Source: RPQJ01 sp044226195 (GTDB lineage: Bacteria; Pseudomonadota; Gammaproteobacteria; Steroidobacterales; Steroidobacteraceae). From it: a stretch of DNA of 64,000 nucleotides. Within the stretch, counting starts at the first letter, position 1; each line of letters opens with the position of its first letter. The notes beneath the pieces were generated by a model, which was not told the origin of the DNA, did not search any database, and saw nothing but the letters and a program-made list of their open reading frames with translations. A program made the translations under genes and the position numbers. This document shows positions 1-8,569 of this stretch, piece after piece. The stretch covers positions 18,606-82,605 of the forward strand of contig JBGAHO010000014.1 of NCBI GenBank assembly GCA_044226195.1, given 5' to 3'.

Positions 1-396
1 CCGCTGGTGATCGCGGGCGTGCCCGAGAAGGACATCGACAAGCGCGTGCGCGCCGCGCTCGACCAGGTGGGCCTGCTCGGGCGCGAGCGCAACCGGCCGA
101 TCGAGCTGTCGACCGGCGAGCAGCAGCGCGTCGGCATCGCGCGCGCCATCATTGCCAAGCCGGACCTGCTGATCGCCGACGAGCCGACCGGCAATCTCGA
201 CCCGGACCTCGCGGTCGAGATCATGAACATCTTCAAGCGCTTCAACGACGTCGGCGTCACGGTGCTGATCGCGAGCCACGACGTGCACCTCATCGAGCGC
301 TACGGCAAGCGCCGCATCGTGATCGAGTCCGGGCGCGTGGTCGGGTCCGACGCCGAACCGCCGCCGCTGCCTTCCATCGTGACGGGTGCCGCGTGA
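1..396 (+). CDS. ftsE: FtsE, cell-division ABC ATPase (C-terminal part, cut by window edge)
   Basis: This is the last 131 residues of a cytoplasmic ABC ATPase that pairs with the membrane protein FtsX at the division septum and controls peptidoglycan hydrolase activation. Visible are the ABC signature as LSTGEQQRVGIARAI, the Walker B and D-loop region LLIADEPTGNLDP, and the H-loop LIASHDVHLI. The Walker A half lies upstream of the window. Identity as FtsE rather than another ABC ATPase rests on the next gene, a typical ftsX, whose GTG start overlaps this stop by 4 bases, and on rpoH following. The ORF is open to base 1, so the true start is outside. Confidence 0.93.
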   Translation, partial: PLVIAGVPEKDIDKRVRAALDQVGLLGRERNRPIELSTGEQQRVGIARAIIAKPDLLIADEPTGNLDPDLAVEIMNIFKRFNDVGVTVLIASHDVHLIERYGKRRIVIESGRVVGSDAEPPPLPSIVTGAA

Positions 397-1307
397 AGCA
401 GTGGTTCGAACGTCACCTGCAGACGCTGGTCGGCTCGCTCGGCCGCCTGTGGACGCACCCGTTCGCCACGCTGCTCACGATCCTCGTGATCGGCATCGCG
501 CTCGCGCTGCCCGCCTGCCTGCACGTGCTGGTGCAGAACGTGCGCACCGCGAGCGGCGGCTGGAGCAGCGCGCTCGACATCTCGGTCTACATGAAGACCT
601 CCGCGAGCCTCGAGGACACGCAGCGGGCTGCCGAGCGCATCCGCAAGCGACGCGACGTCGACGAGGTGACCGTGATCCCGGCCGACGACGCACTCGCGGA
701 GTTCCGGCGCAGTTCGGGGTTCGGCGAGGCACTCGAGGCGCTCAAGGACAACCCGCTGCCCCACGCGCTCGTCGTGCGCCCGGACGCCGAGTTCCGCACG
801 CCGGGGCAGGTCGAGTCACTGACCCAGGAACTGAAGCAGGTGCCGGGCGTCGACATCGTCCAGCTCGACACCGAATGGGTCACGCGTTTCAACGCGATCC
901 TCGACGTCGTGCGCCGCGTGGTGTTCCTCGCCGCCGGACTGTTCTCGCTCGGCATCCTGGTGATCGTCGGCAACACCATCCGTCTCGACATCGAGAACCG
1001 GCGCGACGAGATCGAGGTCACCAAGCTGGTCGGCGGCAGCGATGCGTTCGTGCGCCGCCCGTTTCTCTACAACGGCCTCTGGTACGGGCTCGGCGGCGGC
1101 CTCGTGGCGTGGCTGATCGTCGCCATCGTCGTGTTCGTGCTCGGCGACCCGGTCCAGCGCATTGCGGGCCTGTACGGCAGCACCTTCCGTCTCCAGGGCC
1201 TCGGGCTGGTCGGCTGGCTGGCCCTGACCGGCGGCGGCGTGGTCCTCGGCTGGCTCGGCTCGTTCATCGCCGCCACCCGAGAGTTGCGCGGGATCGAACC
1301 TAAATAA
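393..1307 (+). CDS. ftsX: FtsX, cell-division ABC transporter permease
   Basis: A 304-residue membrane partner of FtsE. It has a cytoplasmic N-terminus, a first membrane segment near residues 20-45, a periplasmic domain of about 125 residues (the part that in the family activates amidase or EnvC-type factors), and three further hydrophobic segments near residues 175-195, 225-250 and 268-292. The stretch NTIRLDIENRRDEIEVTKLVGG between segments 2 and 3 is characteristic of the family. The start is GTG inside the tetranucleotide GTGA shared with the ftsE stop, which implies translational coupling. Length is normal for gammaproteobacterial FtsX. Confidence 0.95.
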   Translation: MKQWFERHLQTLVGSLGRLWTHPFATLLTILVIGIALALPACLHVLVQNVRTASGGWSSALDISVYMKTSASLEDTQRAAERIRKRRDVDEVTVIPADDALAEFRRSSGFGEALEALKDNPLPHALVVRPDAEFRTPGQVESLTQELKQVPGVDIVQLDTEWVTRFNAILDVVRRVVFLAAGLFSLGILVIVGNTIRLDIENRRDEIEVTKLVGGSDAFVRRPFLYNGLWYGLGGGLVAWLIVAIVVFVLGDPVQRIAGLYGSTFRLQGLGLVGWLALTGGGVVLGWLGSFIAATRELRGIEPK

Positions 1308-1368
1308 TTGTTTTAAAAAGACTTTTCTGGATATTCCCGGCCGGCATGGGCGGGAACTCCGGGGCTAT

Positions 1369-1395
1369 TTAGCACTCTAACTTCCCGACTGCTAA
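1369..1395. promoter_or_regulatory. CIRCE-type HrcA operator over the rpoH promoter
   Basis: TTAGCACTC (1369-1377), nine bases, then GACTGCTAA (1387-1395). The CIRCE consensus is TTAGCACTC-N9-GAGTGCTAA, so the left arm is exact, the right arm has one mismatch, and the spacing is exact. The same bases contain a plausible -35 TTAGCA (1369-1374) and -10 TAAGAT (1393-1398) separated by 18 bases, so a bound repressor would cover the promoter. It lies 38 bases before the rpoH start. HrcA itself is not in the window. Confidence 0.85.
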
Positions 1396-1432
1396 GATTT
1401 GCAGCCGTTGGATGGGAGGCCTTGATCCGCAC

Positions 1433-2304
<872 letters not shown>

Positions 2305-2308
<4 letters not shown>

Positions 2309-3615
2309 AGCGCACCGCTCACCGGTTCCGCCGCAGCCGCGCGCACTGCCGCGGTCACGGCGCGGTGCGTCTGTGGATCGAGCGGGTCGGGCAGCAATTC
2401 GCCCGGCGCGGCGAGCCGCGACAGCGCCGTCGCCGCCGCCACCAGCATCGCGTCGGTGAACCGCGGCGCACCGGCCTCCAGCGCGCCCTTGAACAGCCCC
2501 GGAAAGCCCGACACGTTGTTGATGCCCTTGCCGTCCGCGGCAAACACCGCGCCGCGCTCGAGCGCCACGAGCGGATCGATCTCGGCATCCGGATTCGACA
2601 GCGCGAAAATGATCTGGCCGGGGCGCACCCACTCGGGCTTGATCAGCCCCTTCACGCCGGTCGTCGCCACGACGACGTCGGCCTGCGCCATCACCTCTTC
2701 GAGACCCGCGGGCTCGCCGCCGAGCGCGCGCAGGCGCTCGCGCGCTTCCTCGCGCAGGTCCGCGCCGAGCAGCCGGCGCACACCCTGGGCCTTGAGCAGC
2801 CGCGCGATGCCGAGGCCCGCCGCGCCGAGACCAACCTGCCCCACCGTGCTCGAGGCGAGCGTGCGCTCGACCCGGCGCAGCGCATTGAGCAGCGCCGCGA
2901 GCGCGACCACCGCCGTGCCGTGCTGGTCGTCGTGCAGCACGGGAATGTCGAGTCGACGCACCAGCTCGGCCTCGATCTCGAAGCACTCCGGCGCCGCAAT
3001 GTCCTCGAGCTGGATCGCGCCGAACGAGGACGCGATCGCCTCCACCGTGTCGATGACCCGCGCCGGGTCGCGCGAGTCGATCAGGATCGGCACCGCGGTG
3101 ATGCCCACCAGTGCGGCGAAGAGCGCCGCCTTGCCTTCCATGACCGGCAGGCCGGCGACGGGCCCGATGTCGCCGAGGCCGAGGATCGCCGTACCGTTGG
3201 TGACGACCGCGACCGTGTTGGGACGGTTGGTGTAGAGCGCCGCCTTCGACGGGTCGTCGCGGATCGCGAGGCACACGCGCGCGACGCCCGGCGTGTAGAT
3301 GTCGCGCAGGATCTGCTTGGTGTTGATCTGCAGCGAGGCCTGCATGTGGATCTTGCCGCCACGGTGGCGGTTGAACACGCGGTCGGACTTGCCGACGAAG
3401 CGCGCGTTCGGCAGCGCGTTGATGTGGTCGTAGAAGTGCGGGTTCGCCTTCTCGTCGACCTCGACCGTGATCTCCCACAGCGTGCGGCCCTGCTCGCGCC
3501 GCAGCGACTGGAGGTGCTCGATCACCAGTTGCTCGTCGGCGATGACCTGCAGCACGCTCGCCAGCGACCCGGGTTGCTGGATGGTCTCGACGAGCAGGAT
3601 CTCTGGAATCTTCAT
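2305..3615 (-). CDS. NAD(P)-dependent malic enzyme with N-terminal ACT domain
   Basis: Oxidative decarboxylation of malate to pyruvate in the cytoplasm. The 436-residue protein begins with an ACT-like domain (about residues 1-75, opening MKIPEILLVETIQ), which usually binds a small regulatory ligand. It continues into the malic domain (YTPGVARVC, NGTAILGLGDIGP, the metal-site region HDDQHGTAVV) and the NAD-binding domain (GLGAAGLGIARLL). The catalytic lysine region is VMEGKAALF. I chose the ATG at 3615 because it overlaps the upstream stop as ATGA. An upstream extension of the frame has no protein-like character. It is coupled to a histone-deacetylase-family gene. It lacks the phosphotransacetylase tail of MaeB-type enzymes. 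Confidence 0.9.
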
Positions 3616-4514
3616 GGCGCACCCACGTGTCGGGCCTCGCGGAACGCGATGGCGTGCAGCCGGGCGGTCCGCTCGGCCGTCGCAGCATACCCTCCGGCGA
3701 TCGTGATGACCGTGGGGATCGCCCGAGAGCGGCAGGCGGAGAGTACGCAACGATCGCGGCGGGCGATGCCGTCGTCGGTGAGGCACAGTCGCCCATAGCG
3801 ATCGCCCGCCGCCGGATCTACGCCGGCGAGGTAGAACGCGATGTCGGGCCGGAAGCCGGCGAAGATCGCCGCGAGGTGCGTCTCGAGCAGGGCGAGGTAC
3901 TCGTCGTCGCCGAGACCGTCCGCGAGCCCGACGTCGAGCGTCGAGCGCATCTTCTGCCGCGGATAGTTGCGCTCGCCGTGCATGGAGAACGTGAACACGT
4001 CGGGATCGCCGGCGAAGATGGCCGCGGTGCCGTTGCCCTGGTGCACGTCGAGGTCGATCACCAGCGCGCGGCGGATGTCGCCGTCCCGTTGCAGTACGCG
4101 GATCGCGACGGCGACGTCGTTGAGCACGCAGAAGCCCTCGCCGTGCGCCGCGAACGCGTGGTGCGTGCCGCCCGCGAGATTGCCGGCGAGCCCGTCGACC
4201 TGCGCAGCCCGCGCCGCGTCGAGGGTGCCCTGTGCCGCCAGCCGCGAGCGGCGGAACAGTGCAGGCGACCAGGGCACGCCGAGCCGACGGACTTCCGCGG
4301 CATCGAGCGTGCCGCGTGCGAGCTTGTCGAGGTAGTCGTCGGCATGCACGAGCCTCAGGTCGGCGATCGCGGCCTCACCGGGCTCGAGCACGTCGCGCAC
4401 CGCGAGCAGGCCCTCCTCGACCAGGATCTCGCGCAGCAACGGGTACTTCGCCATCGGAAACGGATGCGTCGCGGGCAACGGCAGGTAGTAGTCGGGGTGA
4501 AAACTGCAACGCAT
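3612..4514 (-). CDS. Histone deacetylase family protein (AcuC-like)
   Basis: A 300-residue zinc hydrolase of the arginase/deacetylase fold, likely removing acyl groups from lysines or polyamines. Recognisable motifs are the central GGTHHAF (catalytic histidine pair), the metal-binding DLDVHQGNGTA, and FYLAGVDPAAGDRYGRL near the C-terminus. The N-terminal HPDYYLPLPATHPFPMAKY is typical of bacterial members of this family. The stop overlaps the malic enzyme start by 4 bases, so the two are probably cotranslated. The substrate is unknown. Linking it to acetyl-CoA synthetase control by analogy with AcuC would be inference only. Confidence 0.88.
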   Translation of the reverse strand: MRCSFHPDYYLPLPATHPFPMAKYPLLREILVEEGLLAVRDVLEPGEAAIADLRLVHADDYLDKLARGTLDAAEVRRLGVPWSPALFRRSRLAAQGTLDAARAAQVDGLAGNLAGGTHHAFAAHGEGFCVLNDVAVAIRVLQRDGDIRRALVIDLDVHQGNGTAAIFAGDPDVFTFSMHGERNYPRQKMRSTLDVGLADGLGDDEYLALLETHLAAIFAGFRPDIAFYLAGVDPAAGDRYGRLCLTDDGIARRDRCVLSACRSRAIPTVITIAGGYAATAERTARLHAIAFREARHVGAP

Positions 4515-4574
4515 GGCTCACTTTTCGCGACTGCGGGGGCACCGGGTTCCGGGACGCTAAGATAGCCATTCGTC

Positions 4575-5186
4575 ATGAAACCCACGACCCGCGCTGTCGC
4601 CTCGTTCGCGCTGGCCGTCCTGGTCGGAGTGACCGCGGGCTGCGCGGATCCGCGCGTGCCGGCCCAACGCGCCATCTCGAACGTGGCCGATGCGATCGCG
4701 GCCGCCGGCCCCGACGCTGCGCTGTACGCACCCGCGCAACTGCGCGCGGTGGCAGGTCACCTCGCCGAACTGCGAACGCGTTTCGATCGGCAGGACTTCG
4801 AGGGCGTGGCGACCTCCGCGCCACCCGTCCTCGCCGAAGCACGGGGCCTCGTCACGGCCATCGCGAACGGTCGCGCCCACGCGCGGACGGCCGGTCGAAT
4901 CGCCCTGCGCGGCGAATGGTCGCGACTCGCGACGACGGTCCCGGCGGACCTGGCCGCCCTGCGGACTCGACTCGGCGACCTCGGGCGGGCGCACCGGCCG
5001 GCCGCGGGCATCACGAGGGCGACGCTGGCCGGCGCCACGCTCGCCATCGACGACGCCGAGGCCCAGTGGAACGCCGCGAAGGTCGCGGAACGGGACGACG
5101 ACATCACCGCTGCCGTGACGCGGGCGCGGCTGGCCGAGGAAAGACTGGCGGCGGCGCGCTCGGCACTGGGCCGTCCGGTGGGCTGA
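4575..5186 (+). CDS. Predicted lipoprotein, helical, unknown function
   Basis: A 203-residue protein not assigned to a family. Residues 1-22 form a lipoprotein signal (basic start MKPTTR, hydrophobic core, lipobox VTAGC), so the mature protein should start at the cysteine and be anchored in a membrane facing the periplasm. The rest is alanine- and arginine-rich and predicted mostly helical (AQLRAVAGHLAELRTRF; RARLAEERLAAARSALG), resembling small periplasmic coiled-coil lipoproteins. It is divergent from the deacetylase gene, with a possible -10 TAAGAT at 4558-4563. It lies 95 bases before gcdH, and no role in glutaryl-CoA metabolism is implied. Confidence 0.7.
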   Translation: MKPTTRAVASFALAVLVGVTAGCADPRVPAQRAISNVADAIAAAGPDAALYAPAQLRAVAGHLAELRTRFDRQDFEGVATSAPPVLAEARGLVTAIANGRAHARTAGRIALRGEWSRLATTVPADLAALRTRLGDLGRAHRPAAGITRATLAGATLAIDDAEAQWNAAKVAERDDDITAAVTRARLAEERLAAARSALGRPVG

Positions 5187-5281
5187 CCGGCGGCGTCCGA
5201 CCGGCCCTTCCTTTACCCGGACGAGGCGGATCGCGGAAAATGGCGGTCTGCGCGTTCGCGCCACCCAGCCGGAGTTTCCTC

Positions 5282-6454
5282 GTGCCCGCCAAGACCCTCA
5301 ATCCGCTCGACCTGTACGGCGTCCGCAACCTGCTCTCGGAAGAGGAGCAGATGGTGCAGGACGCGGTGGGCCGCATGGTCGACGAGAAGGTGCTGCCCAT
5401 CATCCGGCACCACTTCGAGAACCACACGTTTCCTCGCGAGCTGGTCGGCGAACTCGCGGCCCTCGGCCTGCTCGGCAGCTCGCTCGAGGGTTACGGCTGT
5501 GCCGGCATGAATGCCGTGAGCTACGGCCTCATCTGCCAGGAGCTCGAGCGCGGCGATTCGGGCCTGCGCAGCTTCGTCTCGGTGCAGTCGAGCCTGTGCA
5601 TGTACCCGATCTACACCTACGGCAGCGAGGAGCAGAAGAGCCGCTGGCTGCCGCGCATGGCGAAGGGCGAAGTGATCGGCGCGTTCGGCCTCACCGAGCC
5701 GCACGGCGGCTCCGATCCGGCCAACATGAAGACGCACGCGAAGCGCCGCGGCACCGACTGGGTGCTGAACGGCGGCAAGATGTGGATCACCAACGCGCCG
5801 ATCGCCGACCTGTTCATCCTCTGGGCGCGCACCGAGGACGGCATCCGCGGCTTCCTGGTGGAGAAGGGCACGAAAGGCCTCGCCGCGCCCGAGATCGAGA
5901 AGAAGTTCTCGCTGCGGGCGTCGCATACCGGCGCGATCTTCCTCGAGGACGTGGTCGTGCCGCAGGAGAACATGCTGCCCGGCAGCACCTGCGGGTTGAA
6001 GGCGCCGCTGTCGTGCCTGACGCAGGCCCGCTACGGCATCACCTGGGGCGTGATCGGCGCCGCGCAGGCGTGCCTCGCCGAGGTGCTCGAGTATTCGAAG
6101 ACGCGCATCCTCTTCAATCGTCCGCTCGCGGCGACGCAGGCGATCCAGATCCGCCTCGCGGAAATGGCGCGCAAGATCACGACGGCGCAGTTGCTGTCGC
6201 TGCAGCTCGGTCGCCTGAAGGACCAGGGCGAGATGACGCCGTCGCACGTCTCGCTCGCCAAGTGGAACAACTGCCGCATCGCCATCGACATCGCGCGCGA
6301 CTCGCGCGACATCCTCGGCGGCGCGGGGATCAGTGCCGAGTACCACGCGATCCGTCACGCCCTGAACCTCGAGAGCGTGATCACGTACGAGGGCACGGAG
6401 ACGATCCACCAGCTCACCATCGGGCGCGAGCTGACCGGCATCAACGCGTTCTAG
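5282..6454 (+). CDS. gcdH: Glutaryl-CoA dehydrogenase
   Basis: FAD enzyme that oxidises and decarboxylates glutaryl-CoA to crotonyl-CoA in lysine, tryptophan and benzoyl-CoA breakdown. The 390-residue protein has the acyl-CoA dehydrogenase N-terminal helical domain, FGLTEPHGGSDPANMKT, WITNAPIADLFILWAR, and the C-terminal segment YEGTETIHQLTIGRELTG containing the catalytic glutamate. The GRELTG ending and the RASHTGAIFLEDVVVP segment match the glutaryl-CoA subgroup better than short-chain dehydrogenases. I chose GTG at 5282, before PAKTLNPLD, because GGAG lies 7 bases upstream. The longer upstream reading frame is not protein-like. It is a single-gene unit followed by a non-coding region. Confidence 0.92.
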   Translation: MPAKTLNPLDLYGVRNLLSEEEQMVQDAVGRMVDEKVLPIIRHHFENHTFPRELVGELAALGLLGSSLEGYGCAGMNAVSYGLICQELERGDSGLRSFVSVQSSLCMYPIYTYGSEEQKSRWLPRMAKGEVIGAFGLTEPHGGSDPANMKTHAKRRGTDWVLNGGKMWITNAPIADLFILWARTEDGIRGFLVEKGTKGLAAPEIEKKFSLRASHTGAIFLEDVVVPQENMLPGSTCGLKAPLSCLTQARYGITWGVIGAAQACLAEVLEYSKTRILFNRPLAATQAIQIRLAEMARKITTAQLLSLQLGRLKDQGEMTPSHVSLAKWNNCRIAIDIARDSRDILGGAGISAEYHAIRHALNLESVITYEGTETIHQLTIGRELTGINAF

Positions 6455-6515
6455 TCCCCGGCAGACGGTGGGGCAGGTGTCCGCCTTCGCTGTCGGCTTT
6501 TTTTACGAAAGTCAT

Positions 6516-6550
6516 TCGCTTTTCCGCCGGGATTGAGCCGGCGGAAGCGA
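6516..6550. promoter_or_regulatory. Long inverted repeat, candidate activator site (UAS) for the sigma-54 promoter
   Basis: The right arm CCGGCGGAAGCGA (6538-6550) pairs with TCGCT...TTCCGCCGG (6516-6530) across a 7-base loop, with two extra T in the left arm. No U-run follows on either strand, so it does not look like an ordinary terminator. It is centred about 60 bases upstream of the -24 element, a usual position for a sigma-54 activator site. It could instead be a stem at the 3' end of the gcdH message. Confidence 0.5.
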
Positions 6551-6559
6551 AATCCATCC

Positions 6560-6572
6560 TAACTAATTGATT
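6560..6572 (-). promoter_or_regulatory. IHF binding site
   Basis: On the minus strand these 13 bases read AATCAATTAGTTA, an exact match to the IHF consensus WATCAANNNNTTR. It sits in an AT-rich island that is unusual in this GC-rich DNA. It lies between the inverted repeat and the -24/-12 promoter, where IHF bends DNA to bring a sigma-54 activator to the polymerase. Confidence 0.7.
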
Positions 6573-6592
6573 TAAAAGAAAGGCCGTGCCGT

Positions 6593-6608
6593 TGGCACGG
6601 GGCTTGCT
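6593..6608 (+). promoter_or_regulatory. Sigma-54 (RpoN) -24/-12 promoter
   Basis: TGGCACG-N4-TTGCT with GG at 6594-6595 and GC at 6606-6607, ten bases apart, matches the sigma-54 consensus at every conserved position. The expected start is near 6619. No protein gene follows on this strand; the next coding sequence is on the opposite strand. The promoter therefore appears to serve the small RNA below. Confidence 0.85.
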
Positions 6609-6618
6609 CCTTGCTTCC

Positions 6619-6819
6619 CGACTCCGGTTCGATGGTTGCCGGGGTCGAGACGACCGGGCTGTGGAAAAGTTTCGACAGGGGATGGCAGGAACAAGAAGAT
6701 TGGCAGGGAGCAGGAGACGCACGAACCCTGAATCGGGGCGACCAGAATAAGAAGCACCGAGAAAAAGAACAGTGCTCGCCCCAAAGAGGACGACGACCCC
6801 GCGCAAGCGGGGTTTTTTT
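6619..6819 (+). ncRNA. Candidate RpoN-dependent small RNA, CrcZ-like Hfq-sequestering type
   Basis: About 200 nt, bounded by the sigma-54 promoter and a strong terminator. No open frame closes before the terminator. Three A-rich motifs fit AAnAAnAA, the catabolite-activity motif bound by Hfq/Crc: AACAAGAAG (6690-6698), AATAAGAAG (6746-6754) and AAAAAGAAC (6762-6770). Predicted structure: a 5' stem GACTCCGG/CCGGGGTC (6620-6627 with 6639-6646), and a stem GGGGCGA/TCGCCCC (6735-6741 with 6776-6782) whose 34-base loop displays two of the three motifs. Several GGA triplets are also present (for example AGGAACA and AGGAGAC), so binding to a CsrA/RsmA-type protein is an alternative. In Pseudomonas, CrcZ has the same promoter class and motifs. 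Homology by sequence is not claimed. Confidence 0.65.
6797..6819 (+). terminator. Rho-independent terminator
   Basis: CCCCGC (6797-6802), loop GCAA, GCGGGG (6807-6812), then seven T (6813-6819). The orientation is plus, ending two bases before the stop of the minus-strand channel gene, so it must end a plus-strand transcript. The only plus-strand candidates are the sigma-54 transcript or read-through from gcdH. Confidence 0.9.
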
Positions 6820-6821
6820 GC

Positions 6822-7931
6822 TCAGGCGTCGGCGAGGTTCGCCTTCAGCACCGCTTCCGAATCGATCGCGAGCAGGCGGTCGCCCGGCTCGATGCGCAGG
6901 CCCTTCTCGTTCCACAGGCCGATGCGCCGCCCGCCGCGACGCACCTCCACGACCAGCACGCCCGGAATCTCGAACGGCGTCCTGCCGATCTCCGCCGGCC
7001 GCGCCTCGCGTTCCACCAGCTGGAAACTGCCGCGGTAGGACAGCAGCTCGGAGACGAAATCGACCGTCGTGTGGCTTTCCACGGCATCGGCCATCAGCAC
7101 GCCGCCGAAGCGCGGCGGCGAGACGACGACGTTCGCCCCGCCCGCCTTGACCAGCTTGAGGTTCTCGGGCTCGCTGACGTTCGCGATCAGGCGCACGTCC
7201 TTGGCGAGTTCCCGGATGGTCAGCACGGTCAGCACGGTGGTGTCGTCGCGCCCGACGCAGACGAGGACCGCGCTCGCGCGCGCGACGCCCGCCATGGCCA
7301 GCAGTTCCTCGCTCGAGGCGTCGCCGTGCAGGCAGATGAAGCCGCGATCCGCCGCCCTGGCGATCTCGTCGCGGTCCTGCTCGATGACCACGATCTGGTC
7401 CGGCTTCCAGCCGCGCATCAGCAGTTCGCCGGCCGCCATCGAGCCGCTGTGGCCGAAGCCGCACAGGATCACGTGGTCGTGCAGTTGCTCCTGCAGTCGC
7501 GTCATGCGCCATTCCTCGACGAGTTTCTGGATGATGAACTGGTAGGCCGTGCCCAGGAAGATGAACCACACGAAGATGCGCACGGGCGTGACGAAGAACG
7601 CGTCGATGAGGCGCGCGTGGTCCGACACCGGCACGATGTCGCCGTAGCCGACGGTCGTGACCGTGATCATCGTGAAATAAATGATGTCGATCAGCGAGAT
7701 GTCGCCGTCGATGTTGTCGCGCAGGCCCTCGCGGTCGAGCAGGAAGACGCCGAACACGGCGAGCACGAGCGCCAGCACCAGCAGCGCCCGCATCGCGAGC
7801 GTGACTTCCGGCGGCGCCGCCGCCCTGCGCAGCAGGATCGGGGCCGCACTGCCGCCCCGCTGCAGGCGGATGCGGCGCAGCGTGCGCCGGACCTTGCCAA
7901 AGCCGGTCAGGCTCCGGTCCGTCCCGGTCAT
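6822..7931 (-). CDS. Potassium channel with RCK (TrkA-N/TrkA-C) domains
   Basis: A 369-residue inner-membrane channel. It has two transmembrane helices (about residues 46-66 and 108-130) around a pore loop with the potassium selectivity filter TVTTVGYGD. A cytoplasmic RCK region follows: a Rossmann nucleotide-binding domain starting HVILCGFGHSGSMAAGELL, then a TrkA-C-like domain near residues 295-365 (IPGVLVVEVRRGGRRIG). This two-helix plus RCK layout is like MthK and Kch-type channels gated by nucleotides or ions. An N-terminal basic stretch of about 45 residues precedes the first helix. A possible -10 TATAGT lies at 8043-8038 on the minus strand. It is a monocistronic unit. Confidence 0.9.
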   Translation of the reverse strand: MTGTDRSLTGFGKVRRTLRRIRLQRGGSAAPILLRRAAAPPEVTLAMRALLVLALVLAVFGVFLLDREGLRDNIDGDISLIDIIYFTMITVTTVGYGDIVPVSDHARLIDAFFVTPVRIFVWFIFLGTAYQFIIQKLVEEWRMTRLQEQLHDHVILCGFGHSGSMAAGELLMRGWKPDQIVVIEQDRDEIARAADRGFICLHGDASSEELLAMAGVARASAVLVCVGRDDTTVLTVLTIRELAKDVRLIANVSEPENLKLVKAGGANVVVSPPRFGGVLMADAVESHTTVDFVSELLSYRGSFQLVEREARPAEIGRTPFEIPGVLVVEVRRGGRRIGLWNEKGLRIEPGDRLLAIDSEAVLKANLADA

Positions 7932-8080
7932 GCGACTGCCGAACGATGGAAGCGGGCGACGACCGTCACCGTGCGAATGAAACGACGCATCCCTGACCCT
8001 GCAGGCAGCCGACGACCGCCCCTGTTCTTGCAGGGAACTATAGCGCAGCGCCGCCCGACGGCACGCGCCGGGGCCGGCGA

Positions 8081-8323
8081 CTAGGAGACGAGCGGCTCGA
8101 TCTCGTACCCGATGACCTCGCGGGTCGTCGGGTCGACGATGGGTTTGCCCATGTTGAAGCGACCGGTCAGCATCGCGCGGCTCATCAGGCTGCGGTCGGG
8201 CTTGACCCGGCGCACCTCCATCGCGCCCTGGGCATCGCGCATCACGGCCGTCACCTGGGCAGGTGAGTCCTCGGCCGGATGGCCTGACTCGGGATACAGC
8301 AGTGCAATGATCTCGGGTTGCAT
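8081..8323 (-). CDS. Small protein of unknown function
   Basis: An 80-residue protein that I do not recognise, beginning MQPEIIALLYPESGHPAED. It has no signal peptide or membrane segment. The C-terminal half (GRFNMGKPIVDPTTREVIGYEIEPLVS) looks like a structured domain with a beta-hairpin. I chose the ATG at 8323 because AGGA lies about 10 bases upstream. The frame is open further, to 8458, with in-frame ATGs at 8359 and 8458, but the extra residues are arginine- and proline-rich and not protein-like. It stands alone between the channel gene and the GDPD gene. Codon usage in the chosen part is like its neighbours, which supports a real gene. Confidence 0.5.
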   Translation of the reverse strand: MQPEIIALLYPESGHPAEDSPAQVTAVMRDAQGAMEVRRVKPDRSLMSRAMLTGRFNMGKPIVDPTTREVIGYEIEPLVS

Positions 8324-8569
8324 GGTCGGACGAATCCTGACTCGCGGGTTCGGGGACATGCGGAACGGAGCAAGTTGCGTGCCACGGGTCCCGGAGCGGG
8401 TTTTCCGTGACGGCGGTCGCCGTTCGCGCGAGGGCGGCTGACGAATTTCGTCAGTCACGGGACGCGGGTGGTCGCGCCGCGTCAGGGTCGCACCATTGCG
8501 GTACCACCGTAGAACACGAGGATGCCCGGCTTAAGTAAACTGCGGGCCTGGCCTCCCGGATCCCGCCGC

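Noticed and set aside
4232..5281. N-terminal extension of glutaryl-CoA dehydrogenase
   Set aside because: The frame is open, but the translation overlaps the lipoprotein gene and is arginine-rich. GTG 5282 has a proper ribosome site and gives the family length.
6498..6504. T-run after gcdH as a terminator
   Set aside because: Seven T follow only a 3-bp possible stem. The stronger inverted repeat at 6516-6550 has no U-run after it, so neither is a convincing gcdH terminator.
6611..7150. Plus-strand open frame starting in the sigma-54 transcript
   Set aside because: It runs through the terminator and then antisense to the potassium channel, with arginine-rich composition. It does not close before the terminator, so the transcript is better read as non-coding.
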